From NCBI GenBank assembly GCA_002632325.1, contig NSJK01000005.1:94217-158216 (forward strand): a stretch of DNA of 64,000 nt, read 5' to 3'. Source of the stretch: Lysobacterales bacterium (lineage in GTDB: Bacteria; Pseudomonadota; Gammaproteobacteria; Xanthomonadales; Rhodanobacteraceae). The position numbers and the translations under genes were made by a program. Position 1 is the first letter of the stretch. Each line of letters opens with the position of its first letter. The notes under the pieces were generated by a model. It worked only from the letters and a program-made list of their open reading frames with translations. It searched no databases and had not been told where the DNA came from. Below are positions 1 through 11,839 of the stretch, one piece after another.

Positions 1-846
1 AAAGCGACCGAGCTTCTTCTGCTCGTTGACGTAGTTGTCGAGGAAGGCGTGGTATTCGGCCAGCCGCGCCGGCGAGTCGAGCTGCACCCACATCTGGATC
101 CACACGCAGTCCGAATCCAGATACGCATCCCAGCCGGTTCCCGGCGCGCGCCAGCAGCTGTTGTTGCCCGAGGCGCGCTGCTTGAGATCGATCATGGTGG
201 TGAAGGGCACGAAGTACTCGTCGGGCTCGGCGAAGGCGCCGACGGTGAGGTCGTAATAGCGCGTACGCAATTTCCAATCGGCAAGCACGCCGACGATCGT
301 GTAGTCGGCGCCATCGAGGCGCACGCTGCGTCCGGTGCTGTCCTGGCCGCCGAACAGCTTTTCGTTCATCTCGCTGCCCAGAACGATCACCCGCGCATGG
401 CCCGCATCCTGATCGCGGTTCCAGCCGTGGCCGTAGCGAAACGGCGGCTCGAACATCGCGAAGAAGTCAGCGAAGGTCGCCCGGCCCTGCGCCTGAAACG
501 GTTTGACTTCGCGATTCTCCGGCTGCACCGGCTTGACCACCTTGAACATCGCCGTCTGCTTGTCGGCCTTGGCCGCCGTCATCAGCGCCGTGGCGTCGCG
601 ATAGGTGACCTGATCAGGCGGCCGGCCATCCTCGGTATAGGGTGCGTCAGCGCCCCAGTTGTCGAGCTGCACGTAATGCAGCTTGTCGCTTTTCCACGGA
701 ATCGGATCGCTGCCCATGAGATGCATCACGGTCAGCGTGGTCATGCTCGCGGCAATGCCCATCGCAATGCCGACGATCATCAAGGCCGTGAGGATCGGGT
801 TGCGCTTGAGGCTGCGCAGGCCCAGTTGCAGGTAGTAGGCGAACAT
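1..846 (-). CDS. MacB-type ABC transporter permease (partial, C-terminus beyond window)
   Basis: The reading frame starts at ATG 846 on the minus strand and stays open to base 1, giving 282 codons. After a short cytoplasmic start there is a membrane segment (about residues 17-42, rich in Leu, Ile, Met and Ala). A hydrophilic domain follows, as in the MacB periplasmic core domain. The C-terminal membrane helices of the FtsX/MacB permease domain would lie outside the window. It is 10 bp downstream of the ATPase gene and in one operon with it and the adaptor, so it is probably the membrane subunit of a tripartite ABC efflux or lipoprotein-type transporter. The substrate cannot be told from sequence. 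The family call is good; the exact subfamily is not certain. Confidence 0.85.
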   Translation of the reverse strand, partial: MFAYYLQLGLRSLKRNPILTALMIVGIAMGIAASMTTLTVMHLMGSDPIPWKSDKLHYVQLDNWGADAPYTEDGRPPDQVTYRDATALMTAAKADKQTAMFKVVKPVQPENREVKPFQAQGRATFADFFAMFEPPFRYGHGWNRDQDAGHARVIVLGSEMNEKLFGGQDSTGRSVRLDGADYTIVGVLADWKLRTRYYDLTVGAFAEPDEYFVPFTTMIDLKQRASGNNSCWRAPGTGWDAYLDSDCVWIQMWVQLDSPARLAEYHAFLDNYVNEQKKLGRF

Positions 847-856
847 GGCGCGATCC

Positions 857-1582
<726 letters not shown>

Positions 1583-1665
1583 GGATGCAGCCTCGTCTGG
1601 GTGTAACGGTGGGTTGTGCGGGTGTGGGCAAGCAGTGGCGGTTTCACGCGCGGCGTGACGGCGAT

Positions 1666-2934
1666 TCAGTTGAGCGCGACGCGCTGCGCGCCCTTGAACT
1701 CGTCGGTGCCGGAAATCACGATGCGGTCGCCTTCCTTGACACCACTGACGATTTCGACCGCGTTGAGGCTGGTCGCTCCGACCTGGATCGGCGTGCGCTC
1801 GGCAACCTGGCCGCGCACGACATAGGCGACGCGCCCGGCGCCGGAATCGACGAACGGCCCGCGCTCGACCATCAGCACGTTCGGATGCTCGTCCATGAGG
1901 ATGCGCGTGGTCAGACGCTGGTTCTGGCGCAGGCCTTCAGGCTTGTCACCACTGAAGCGGATGCGACCGACCACCTGACCATCGACGACTTCGGGCGAGA
2001 TCGCGCTGACCTGCCCGGCATATTTGCCATTGGCATCCTGGATCTCGGCGCTCATGCCCGGGCCCAGTTCGCGCGCAAAGGTCTCGGGCACGCGCACTTC
2101 GATTTCGAAGGCACTGAGGTCCACCACGCTGAGCACGCCCGCACCCGCCACGACGTTGGCGCGCTGCTGCACCAGCAATTGACCAACCTGACCATCGACC
2201 GGCGAGCGCATCTTGAGCTCGTCGACCTGACGCGCGAGGTCATCGACCAGTAGCTTCTGGCGATCGTGCGCGAAGCGCTTGGTCTTGAGTTCGAAGGCAA
2301 GCGTCTCGCGATCGAGGCCGACATTGCGCCTGGCGTTGGCCTCTCCGAGTCTGGCCTTGGCCAGCGCATCCCTGGCACGCAGCACCGGCATTTCCGCCTG
2401 CGCGCCCATTTCGAAGGCGCGGCGATTGCGCTCGACCTCACGCTCAGCGGTTTCGCGGTCGATCACGGCTTGTTCGTAAGCGGTCTGCGAGGCGGCCTCG
2501 GCCTTGCGATTGGCGATCGCCGCGCGTTCGACTTCCAGCTCCAGGCCATCGAGCGTGGCCTGCTCCTGCTTGAGGCGATTGCTCAGTTCCGGCGAATCGA
2601 TCACCGCCAGCACCTCGCCCTTCTCCACCTTGTCGCCGGCCTGCACTTCCAGACTCACCGTGCCGCCATTGCGCGCATAGAGCGTCGGGCTGTTGGCCGC
2701 CACCACGGTGCCCTGCACCGAAACATCGCGCACCAGATCACCGCGCCTGACCTCGGCAATGCGCAGGCGCGCGGTACTCGCGGTCGAATCGGCGGAAAGC
2801 AAGCGCATTGCGGTTGGCGTGATTGCGGCAATGATCGCGAGCACGACGAGCGCAACGGCGGCAATCATCATGGGCTTGCGCCGATTGACCGGCTGGGTGA
2901 CGACGCGATCCTGGGCTGACGTGTCGCGGATCAT
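1666..2934 (-). CDS. Efflux periplasmic adaptor (HlyD/RND-MFP family)
   Basis: This 422-aa membrane-fusion protein has one N-terminal membrane anchor (about residues 20-42: alternating Ala, Val, Ile and Leu). A biotinyl-lipoyl half follows (near GDKVEKGEVLAVIDSPEL), then a long alpha-hairpin rich in Glu, Arg and Ala, the second lipoyl half and a beta-barrel. It would link the MacB-like permease to an outer membrane channel. I chose ATG 2934 (MIRDTSAQ); an upstream GTG or TTG would add about 18 residues before the anchor without clear benefit. It is first in a three-gene operon with the ATPase and permease. No outer membrane channel gene is visible in the window. Confidence 0.9.
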   Translation of the reverse strand: MIRDTSAQDRVVTQPVNRRKPMMIAAVALVVLAIIAAITPTAMRLLSADSTASTARLRIAEVRRGDLVRDVSVQGTVVAANSPTLYARNGGTVSLEVQAGDKVEKGEVLAVIDSPELSNRLKQEQATLDGLELEVERAAIANRKAEAASQTAYEQAVIDRETAEREVERNRRAFEMGAQAEMPVLRARDALAKARLGEANARRNVGLDRETLAFELKTKRFAHDRQKLLVDDLARQVDELKMRSPVDGQVGQLLVQQRANVVAGAGVLSVVDLSAFEIEVRVPETFARELGPGMSAEIQDANGKYAGQVSAISPEVVDGQVVGRIRFSGDKPEGLRQNQRLTTRILMDEHPNVLMVERGPFVDSGAGRVAYVVRGQVAERTPIQVGATSLNAVEIVSGVKEGDRIVISGTDEFKGAQRVALN

Positions 2935-3105
2935 GGGGTGAGGTACCTGCGGGGCGGCTGCACGTAGCACATCCTCAGCAAGGCCCATGCCAACACGCAG
3001 ATTGTTGATCTGCTTGGATATTTCAAGAAAGTAACCGCAGCGGACAGTGTCCGCCTCAAGCCACGGACGCGCGGCGGACAGACTTCCGGGCGACGCAGAC
3101 CCGCC

Positions 3106-5016
<1,911 letters not shown>

Positions 5017-5031
5017 GTGTCTCTCAGTTCC

Positions 5032-6075
5032 TCATGCCGCGCGGCTCAGTTCGCCGCGGCGCGCCGCCATCGCCTGTTCGACCACGCGCCAATCAGCATC
5101 GCTGCGATGCGCCTGTTCGCTGAGCACGCGACGAAACGCGCGCGCACCCGGCAATCCCTGATACAGGCCGAGTATGTGGCGCGTGACATGCTGCAGGCGA
5201 TCGCCCGCCGCCAGATGCGCTTCCACGTATGGACGCAGGCGTGCCAATACCTCGTCGCGCGTCGGCAAGGGCGCGCCGAACAGGGTCTGTTCGAGTTCGG
5301 CCAGAATCCAGGGCTCGTGATAGGCGGCGCGGCCGAGCATCACGCCATCGACGTGTTGCAGATGTTCGCGCACCGCTTCGACGCGGGTGATGCCACCGTT
5401 GATGATGATGGCGAGCTGCGGATGTTCGCGCTTGAGGCGATGAACGCGCTCGTGGTTGAGCGGCGGCACCTCGCGATTTTCCTTCGGCGACAGGCCCTGC
5501 AACCAGGCTTTGCGTGCATGCACGATGAAGGTATCGCAGCCGGCGCCGTGCACCTGCTCGACGAACTCGGCCAGCCCCGCGTACTCGTCCTGCTCGTCAA
5601 CGCCAATGCGGCACTTGACCGTGACCGCGACCGCGCACCCCACCAGCGCTTCGCGCATCGCGCGCACGCAGTCGGCCACCAGCGCCGGCTCGCGCATGAG
5701 GCAGGCGCCGAAGCGCCCCGACTGCACGCGATCGGATGGACAGCCGACGTTGAGGTTGATTTCCTCGTAGCCGAAGTCGGCGCCGATCCGCGCCGCCTGC
5801 GCCAGTTCCACCGGCTCGCTGCCGCCCAGTTGCAGCGCCAGCGGATGCTCGACCACGTCATGCCCGAGCAGCCGCGCACGATCGCCGTGGATCACCGCCG
5901 CCGCAGTCACCATCTCGGTGTAGAGCAAGGCATGCGGCGCGAGCAGGCGATGAAAATACCGGCAATGCCGATCGGTCCAGTCCATCATCGGCGCGACGCA
6001 AAGCCTGCGATCAAGCGCAGTGCTGGGATTGGCCGCATCGTTCATCGGCGGCGTGTCGGCAAGACGGGGGTGCAT
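5032..6075 (-). CDS. dusA: tRNA-dihydrouridine(20/20a) synthase DusA
   Basis: This is an FMN-dependent TIM-barrel enzyme of about 347 aa that reduces uridine in the tRNA D-loop. Features seen include the start of the barrel VAPMMDWTDRHCR, the ALQLGGSEP stretch, the motif NLNVGCPSDRVQSGRFGACL with the catalytic Cys, the FMN-phosphate region IIINGGI, and VMLGRAAYHEPW. The DWTDRHCR and FHRLL signature is typical of DusA rather than DusB or DusC. The start is uncertain: ATG 6075 (MHPRLADTPP) or ATG 6045 (MNDAANP). Neither has a strong Shine-Dalgarno sequence, and homologues begin close to the second. The Uup gene follows 15 bp downstream. Confidence 0.94.
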   Translation of the reverse strand: MHPRLADTPPMNDAANPSTALDRRLCVAPMMDWTDRHCRYFHRLLAPHALLYTEMVTAAAVIHGDRARLLGHDVVEHPLALQLGGSEPVELAQAARIGADFGYEEINLNVGCPSDRVQSGRFGACLMREPALVADCVRAMREALVGCAVAVTVKCRIGVDEQDEYAGLAEFVEQVHGAGCDTFIVHARKAWLQGLSPKENREVPPLNHERVHRLKREHPQLAIIINGGITRVEAVREHLQHVDGVMLGRAAYHEPWILAELEQTLFGAPLPTRDEVLARLRPYVEAHLAAGDRLQHVTRHILGLYQGLPGARAFRRVLSEQAHRSDADWRVVEQAMAARRGELSRAA

Positions 6076-6476
6076 GCCCGCTAGTTTAGCGTTTGCCTGA
6101 GAAACATCAGGGAAACTGAACCGCCCCGCCTTTCGTGGAGGCTTCGTTGGCCCAAGCCACCCCATCGCCGCATCGCCTGCCGACGGCCTGGGCACATCGC
6201 CTTGCGAGGACCGCTCTGCCGGTGAGATTCGACGATCGACGTGCAAACGCACAGCCTGGCGAGGACCCACACAGCGTAAGCTCTCCAGCCTCCATGAATC
6301 CGCCCATCATCGCCGCTTGGAAGGGCGGCCCAACCGCCTCCCGAAGCCGGTTTTGCGTGGGGATGCCGCTGCCAAAGTCAATTCTTGAATCAGGCCGCTG
6401 CAGCAGCTAGTGTCAGCCTGAATATCCTTGTCCGGGACGGTGCGTTGCTGCGCCGCCTTTCGCGTTGGAGCGAATC
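6076..6476. other. Intergenic region between dusA and the rnk-like gene
   Basis: About 400 bp between divergent genes. It must hold the promoters for dusA (minus) and the rnk-like gene (plus). I see no RNA gene, repeat or convincing small reading frame. A GGAG ribosome-binding site just before 6477 belongs to the rnk-like gene. Confidence 0.5.
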
Positions 6477-6896
6477 ATGTCCAAGCAGGCGTCACCCGCC
6501 ATCACCTTGAGCAACCGCGATTTCGATCGTCTCGACGCGCTGCTCGACACACCGCAGTGGCAGCACAATGCGACCGCGCAGGCCCTGCGCGCGGAGCTCG
6601 ATCGTGCCCAGGTGCTCGCACCGGACAAGATCCCCGGCAATCTGGTGACGATGAACTCGACCGTGACCTGCGTCGAGGAACTGGGTGGCAAGGAACACAC
6701 GCTGACGCTGTGTTATCCGGCCGAAGCCGATGCCGCCAAGGGCCGTATTTCCGTGCTCGCCCCGGTCGGCGCGGCCTTGCTCGGCCTCACGGTCGGCCAG
6801 ACGATCGATTGGAAGACACCCGACGGGCAACCGCTGCGCCTGCGCGTGACCGCGGTCACCTTCCAGCCCGAAGCTGCCGGTCAATTGCACCGCTGA
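6477..6896 (+). CDS. rnk: Rnk-like regulator of nucleoside diphosphate kinase (GreA/GreB C-terminal fold)
   Basis: The 139-aa protein starts at ATG 6477, preceded by TTGGAG. It has a short N-terminal helical hairpin (about 1-50; LDALLDTP, QALRAELDRAQVL). A C-terminal FKBP-like domain follows, with the GreA/GreB/Rnk pattern: VTMNSTVTCVEE, HTLTLCYPAEAD, GRISVLAPVGAALLGL, GQTIDW. Rnk binds RNA polymerase but lacks the long GreA coiled coil and its acidic tip, so it is not expected to stimulate transcript cleavage. It ends 18 bp before the isoaspartyl dipeptidase gene, so it may be read with the cyanophycin genes. A functional link to them is only inference. Confidence 0.85.
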   Translation: MSKQASPAITLSNRDFDRLDALLDTPQWQHNATAQALRAELDRAQVLAPDKIPGNLVTMNSTVTCVEELGGKEHTLTLCYPAEADAAKGRISVLAPVGAALLGLTVGQTIDWKTPDGQPLRLRVTAVTFQPEAAGQLHR

Positions 6897-6914
6897 GCGG
6901 CGGCGTTCGCGCGG

Positions 6915-8102
6915 ATGAGCCTGCTGCTGATCCACAACGCCGAAGTCTTTGCGCCCGCCGCGCTGGGTGTGCGTCATCTGCTGCTTGGTGGCGGACACAT
7001 CCTGTGGATGGGCCGCGAACGCCCGGATCTGCCCGTCGCGCTTGCGCCGCGAGTCATCGATCTCGAAGGCCGCCGTCTGATTCCCGGCTTGATCGACGGC
7101 CATGTGCATGTGACCGGTGGCGGCGGCGAAGGCGGCTATCACACGCGCGTGCCGCCGCTCGCGCTGTCGCGTTTCACCGCCCACGGCATCACCACGGTGG
7201 TCGGCTTGCTCGGCACCGACGACGTGATGCGCGGTCCGCGCGAACTGCTCGCTGGCGTGTATGCGCTGCGCGCGGAAGGATTGTCGGCATTCGCTTATGC
7301 CGGTGGTTATCACCTGCCCCTGGCGACGCTCACCGGCACCGTGCGCGGCGATCTGGTCTTCATCGACGCATTGATCGGCGCGGGCGAGGTGGCGCTGAGC
7401 GATCACCGTTCGAGCCAGCCCACACTCGATGAATTGTTGCGACTGGCGGCCGAAGTGCATGTCGCTGGCCTGCTCACGGGCAAGGCGGGCATTGTCCACC
7501 TGCACCTCGGTGACGGGCCACGCGGCCTCGAACTCGTGCGCCAGGCGCTGGCCACCAGCGAACTGCCCGCGCGCGTGTTCCAGCCCACCCACGTCAACCG
7601 GCGCAAGGCCCTGTTTGAGGAAGCGATCGCGCTTGCGCGCGGCGGCAGCCACATCGACCTCACCGCCTTCCCGGTCGAGGACGGCGAGGATGCCTGGAGC
7701 GCGAGCGACGCGCTGATCCGCTATCTCGACAGCGGCGCACCGGCGCAAGGCGTGAGCATCAGTTCCGATGCCGGAGGCTCGCTGCCCTGCTTCGATACCT
7801 GTGGCCACATGACGCACATGGACGTGGGCGATTCCGGCGCCTTGCTGGCCACGCTGAACGAACTGCTCGCGCGAGGCGTGCCGCTGCCGCAGGTGCTGCC
7901 GGCCTTCACCAGCAATCCCGCACACCTGCTGCGTCTGGCGCGCAAGGGTCGCGTCGAAGTCGGCGCCGACGCCGACCTCGTCGCACTCGCGGCGGATGGC
8001 AGCGCCGATCTCGTGATCGCCGGCGGCGTCGTGCACGTGCGCGATGGCCAGTTGCAGATCCGCGGAACCTTCGAAAGCGCGCGCCGAGAAACCAGAGATT
8101 GA
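6915..8102 (+). CDS. iadA: Isoaspartyl dipeptidase (beta-aspartyl-peptidase, M38 family)
   Basis: The 395-aa metal-dependent amidohydrolase is expected to split beta-Asp-Arg (and other isoaspartyl) dipeptides, the product of cyanophycinase. Residues matching the E. coli IadA zinc site as I recall it are H63 and H65 (GHVHV), Y132 (GGYH), H197 (HLHLGD), H226 (PTHVNRR) and D285 (SSDAGGS). The position of the carboxylated metal-bridging lysine of E. coli (K162, before SDHRS) is a glutamate here, E158, with a one-residue insertion just before it. A Glu bridge is known in other amidohydrolase subgroups, so the enzyme may still be active. Directly upstream of cphB (13 bp gap), it completes a cyanophycin degradation route. 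Confidence 0.92.
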   Translation: MSLLLIHNAEVFAPAALGVRHLLLGGGHILWMGRERPDLPVALAPRVIDLEGRRLIPGLIDGHVHVTGGGGEGGYHTRVPPLALSRFTAHGITTVVGLLGTDDVMRGPRELLAGVYALRAEGLSAFAYAGGYHLPLATLTGTVRGDLVFIDALIGAGEVALSDHRSSQPTLDELLRLAAEVHVAGLLTGKAGIVHLHLGDGPRGLELVRQALATSELPARVFQPTHVNRRKALFEEAIALARGGSHIDLTAFPVEDGEDAWSASDALIRYLDSGAPAQGVSISSDAGGSLPCFDTCGHMTHMDVGDSGALLATLNELLARGVPLPQVLPAFTSNPAHLLRLARKGRVEVGADADLVALAADGSADLVIAGGVVHVRDGQLQIRGTFESARRETRD

Positions 8103-8115
8103 AACGGGGTAGAAG

Positions 8116-8964
8116 ATGTGTCCAAGCAGGGTACGTGAGGGAAGCGAGCGCGGTTGGATCGTGCCGATCGGCGGCGCCGAGCACAAGGAACACGACACGC
8201 GCATCCTCACGCGCTTCGTCGAACTGTGCGGCGGTGATGACGCCGACATCGTGGTGATTCCGACCGCAAGCCAGCGTGCCGATACCGGCAAGCGCTACGA
8301 GCACATTTTTTCCGAGCTCGGCGCGGGCCAGGTCACCGCGCTCGACTTCGATACGCGCCGCGATGCCGCCGAACGCAACCGCCTCGAACGTCTCGAACGC
8401 GCCAATGGCATCTTCTTCACCGGCGGCAACCAGTTGCGCCTGTCCACCGTGCTTGGCGGCACGCCGATCGCCAAGCTCATCCGTCTGCAGAACGCCAACG
8501 GCGTGCACGTCGCCGGCACCAGTGCAGGCGCGGCGATCCTGTCCGAACACATGATCGCGTTCGGCAAGGAAGGCGGCTCGCCGACCGCATCGAGCGTGCG
8601 TCTTGCGCCCGGACTCGGCCTCACCAACCGCTTCGTCATCGATCAGCATTTCCGCCAGCGCGACCGCCTCGGACGCCTGCTCGCCGCGCTCGCCTACAAC
8701 CCCTTCGCGGTCGGCATTGGCCTGGACGAGGATACCGCCGCGTTCATCCGCCCCGACAACACGCTCGAAGTCGAAGGCTCGGGGGGCATCACCGTGGTCG
8801 ATGCCAGCGAGCTGGAGTTTTCATCGATGGATCAAGCCGGCGAGAACGAGCCGGTGTGCCTGCTCGGTCTCAAGATCCACATCCTCGTCGCCGGCGCGAC
8901 GTTCAACCTGCACACGCGCCGAGCCTCGTCGGGTTCGCTCGCCGCAAGCAAGCTCGACTCCTGA
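8116..8964 (+). CDS. cphB: Cyanophycinase (S51 serine peptidase)
   Basis: The 282-aa protein has the cyanophycinase pattern: WIVPIGGAEHKE near the N-terminus, IPTASQ, GIFFTGGNQLRL (about 99-109) and the nucleophile motif GTSAGAA with the catalytic Ser at about 136. GIGLDEDTAAF follows further on. It hydrolyses cyanophycin (multi-L-arginyl-poly-L-aspartate) to beta-Asp-Arg dipeptides in the cytosol. There is no signal peptide, so this is the intracellular CphB type rather than the secreted CphE type. It sits between iadA and cphA in the same direction, with gaps of 13 and 76 bp. Confidence 0.95.
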   Translation: MCPSRVREGSERGWIVPIGGAEHKEHDTRILTRFVELCGGDDADIVVIPTASQRADTGKRYEHIFSELGAGQVTALDFDTRRDAAERNRLERLERANGIFFTGGNQLRLSTVLGGTPIAKLIRLQNANGVHVAGTSAGAAILSEHMIAFGKEGGSPTASSVRLAPGLGLTNRFVIDQHFRQRDRLGRLLAALAYNPFAVGIGLDEDTAAFIRPDNTLEVEGSGGITVVDASELEFSSMDQAGENEPVCLLGLKIHILVAGATFNLHTRRASSGSLAASKLDS

Positions 8965-9040
8965 GCACCGCTGCACTCGCAACATGCCCAAGACCACGAT
9001 TGCAGGCATCATCCAAACCTGATCTCACAGCGGAGGCTCC

Positions 9041-11839
9041 ATGCGCGTCCTCAATCGTTCGGTCTACGTCGGCCCATCGACCTACGCGCATTTCCCGGTC
9101 ATAAAACTGGAACTGGATCTGGGCGAGCTGGAGCACTGGCCCACCGCCCGCCTCGGCGAATCCTTCATCGGTGGTCTCGTCGAGGCCCTGCCCGGCCTTG
9201 CCGAACACGGATGTTCCTACCGCGAGCCCGGCGGCTTCCTGCGCCGCATGCGCGAGGACGAAGGTACCTGGCTCGGCCATGTCCTCGAACACGTCGCGCT
9301 GGAACTGCAGAACATCGCCGGCGAAGACGTGACCTTCGGCAAGACGCGCAGCATCAGCGATGATCGGCCGGGCATCTACAGCGTGGTCTACGAATACGCG
9401 CAGCGCGAAGAAGGCATCGCTGCGGGCGAGCTCGCGCTCAAGCTCATCACCTCGCTGCTGCCGCCGAACCTGCGCAGCGCGGGCGATATCGACGTCGAAT
9501 GGTCGTGGCCGCAGGCGCGCGATGAGTTCATCCGCTACGCGCAGCGGCGTGCGCTCGGCCCTTCGACGGCCTCGCTGGTGCGTGCGGCCGAACAGCGCGG
9601 CATTCCGTGGCTGCGCCTCAACGACCAATCGCTGGTGCAACTGGGTCATGGCAAATACCAGCAGCGCATCCAGGCCACGGTCACCGGCAAGACCTCGCAC
9701 ATCGCGGTCGAGCTGGCCAGCGACAAGGAAGAAACCAACAAGATCCTCGGCTCGCTCGGCCTGCCGGTGCCGCAGCAGGAACTCGTGCAGAGTGAAGATC
9801 AGGCGGTGCGCGCGGCGCGGCGTCTGGGTTATCCGGTGGTGACCAAGCCCTACAACGGCAACCACGGTCGTGGCATCTCGATTCACCTGAGCAGCGACGA
9901 GGAAGTGCGCGCGGGCTTTGTCGCCGCGCGCGAGCACTCGCGTTCGGTGATCGTCGAAACCTTCCTGCAGGGCGATGACCATCGCCTGCTGGTGGTCAAT
10001 GGGCAACTCATTGCCGCGACCCGGCGCACGCCCGGTCACGTGGTCGGCGATGGCAGGCGCACGATTCGCGAGCTGATCGACATCGTCAATCAGGATCCGC
10101 GCCGCGGCGTCGGCCATGAAAAGGTGTTGACGCGGCTCAACCTCGACCGCGAGGCCGAGATGATGCTCGCGCGCATCGGCAGCACCGCCGATTCGGTGCC
10201 CAAGGCAGGCGATGTGGTGTACCTGCGCTCGACCGCAAACCTGTCCACCGGCGGCACCGCGACGGACGTCACCGACATCATCCATCCCGACAACCGCGAC
10301 ATGGCCGAACGTGCGGTGCGCGCGATCGGACTCGATGTCGGCGGCGTCGATTTTCTCGCGCCCAACATCGCCGAGAGCTACCGCAAGGCCGGTGGCGGCA
10401 TCTGCGAGATCAATGCCGCGCCGGGATTTCGCATGCACGTGAGCCCGAGCGAGGGCACGCCGCGCGATGCGGCCGGCCCGGTGATCGACATGCTGTTCCC
10501 GCCGGGCACGCCCGCGCGCGTGCCGATCGCGGCGATCACCGGCACCAACGGCAAGACCACCACCGCGCGCATGCTTGCGCACATCACCAAGATGGCCGGC
10601 TTCACGCCCGGGCTCACCTCGACCGATGGCGTCTACATCGATGGCCAGCGCACCGTCGAAGGCGACATGACCGGGCCGGTCTCGGCACGCATGGTGCTGG
10701 CCGATCCGAGCATCGACATCGCGGTGCTGGAAACCGCGCGCGGCGGCCTGCTGCGCGCTGGCATGGGCGTGCGCCACGTCAACGTCGGCGCCGTGCTCAA
10801 CATCCAGTCCGATCATCTGGGCATGAAAGGCATCGACTCGCTCGAACAACTCGCCGAGGTCAAGCGCATCGTGGTCGAGGTGGCGCAGGATTGCGCGGTG
10901 CTCAACGCCGATGATCCGAACGTGCTCAAGATGTCGGGCTACACCGATGCGAAGATCATCTGCTATGTGACGATGAATCCCTCGCACGCGCTGGTGCGCG
11001 AGCACGTACGCGCGGGCGGCCGTGCCTGCGCGCTCGAGGCCGGCGTCAATGGCGCGATGATCACGCTCTACGACAAGAACAATCACGTGCCGCTGCTGTG
11101 GACGCACTTGATCCCGGCCACGCTCGAAGGTCGCGCGCTGCACAACGTGCAGAACGCGATGTTCGCAGCGGCGATGGCGTATTCGCTCGGGATCAAGCTC
11201 GATGCGATCCGCCAGGGCCTGCGCACCTTCGACACCACCTTCTTCCAGGCGCCCGGACGCATGAACGTCTATGACGAGCATCCGTTCAAGGTGCTGTTCG
11301 ACTACGGCCACAATGCGGCCGCAGTCGCGGCGATGGCCGATCTGGCCACGCGGCTGGATGTCAGCGGGCGCCGCATCGTCGTGGTCGCCGGCCCCGGCGA
11401 TCGCCGCGACGAGGATCTGGTGGCGATCGCGCAGGCGGTCGCCGGTCGCTTCGACCACTACATCTGCCGCCGCGACGATGCCTTACGCGGTCGTGATGGC
11501 GATGAAGTGCCGCGCATCATCGCGCGCGCACTCGTCGTTGCGGGCGTCGCGAAGGAAGCGATCGAGGAAATCCCCGACGAACAAAAGGCGATCGACGCCG
11601 CGCTCGCAATGGGCCGTCCCGGCGACCTGCTGCTGATCTTCGCCGATTCGCTGGTGCGCTCGTGGAAGCAGATCATCCGCTTCCAGCCCGATGGCGCGCC
11701 GCGCAAGGTCGCACCCGCTCCGGCGCCGGCACCCGTGGCCACGCCCGAACCGGTGTTCGACGAAGCGAGCTTCGCCGCATTGGGCAACATCGTGCGCGAC
11801 GAACGCGGCATCCGCCTGTCCCGGGAGAGCGACGACTGA
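9041..11839 (+). CDS. cphA: Cyanophycin synthetase CphA1
   Basis: The full-length protein (932 aa) has the three domains of CphA1. The N-terminal domain (about 1-160) has the GSYREPGGFLRR-like and HVALELQNIAGED stretches. The central ATP-grasp domain (about 210-480, with VTKPYNGNHGRGIS and EINAAPGF) adds Asp to the backbone. The C-terminal Mur-ligase domain has P-loop GTNGKTTTAR at about residues 500-509 and LETARGGLLR, and adds Arg to the Asp side chains. ATG 9041 follows CGGAGG. The last codons (to about 905) are an Ala/Pro-rich linker plus a short tail. The stop codon overlaps the proposed start of the next Mur-ligase gene. Confidence 0.97.
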   Translation: MRVLNRSVYVGPSTYAHFPVIKLELDLGELEHWPTARLGESFIGGLVEALPGLAEHGCSYREPGGFLRRMREDEGTWLGHVLEHVALELQNIAGEDVTFGKTRSISDDRPGIYSVVYEYAQREEGIAAGELALKLITSLLPPNLRSAGDIDVEWSWPQARDEFIRYAQRRALGPSTASLVRAAEQRGIPWLRLNDQSLVQLGHGKYQQRIQATVTGKTSHIAVELASDKEETNKILGSLGLPVPQQELVQSEDQAVRAARRLGYPVVTKPYNGNHGRGISIHLSSDEEVRAGFVAAREHSRSVIVETFLQGDDHRLLVVNGQLIAATRRTPGHVVGDGRRTIRELIDIVNQDPRRGVGHEKVLTRLNLDREAEMMLARIGSTADSVPKAGDVVYLRSTANLSTGGTATDVTDIIHPDNRDMAERAVRAIGLDVGGVDFLAPNIAESYRKAGGGICEINAAPGFRMHVSPSEGTPRDAAGPVIDMLFPPGTPARVPIAAITGTNGKTTTARMLAHITKMAGFTPGLTSTDGVYIDGQRTVEGDMTGPVSARMVLADPSIDIAVLETARGGLLRAGMGVRHVNVGAVLNIQSDHLGMKGIDSLEQLAEVKRIVVEVAQDCAVLNADDPNVLKMSGYTDAKIICYVTMNPSHALVREHVRAGGRACALEAGVNGAMITLYDKNNHVPLLWTHLIPATLEGRALHNVQNAMFAAAMAYSLGIKLDAIRQGLRTFDTTFFQAPGRMNVYDEHPFKVLFDYGHNAAAVAAMADLATRLDVSGRRIVVVAGPGDRRDEDLVAIAQAVAGRFDHYICRRDDALRGRDGDEVPRIIARALVVAGVAKEAIEEIPDEQKAIDAALAMGRPGDLLLIFADSLVRSWKQIIRFQPDGAPRKVAPAPAPAPVATPEPVFDEASFAALGNIVRDERGIRLSRESDD

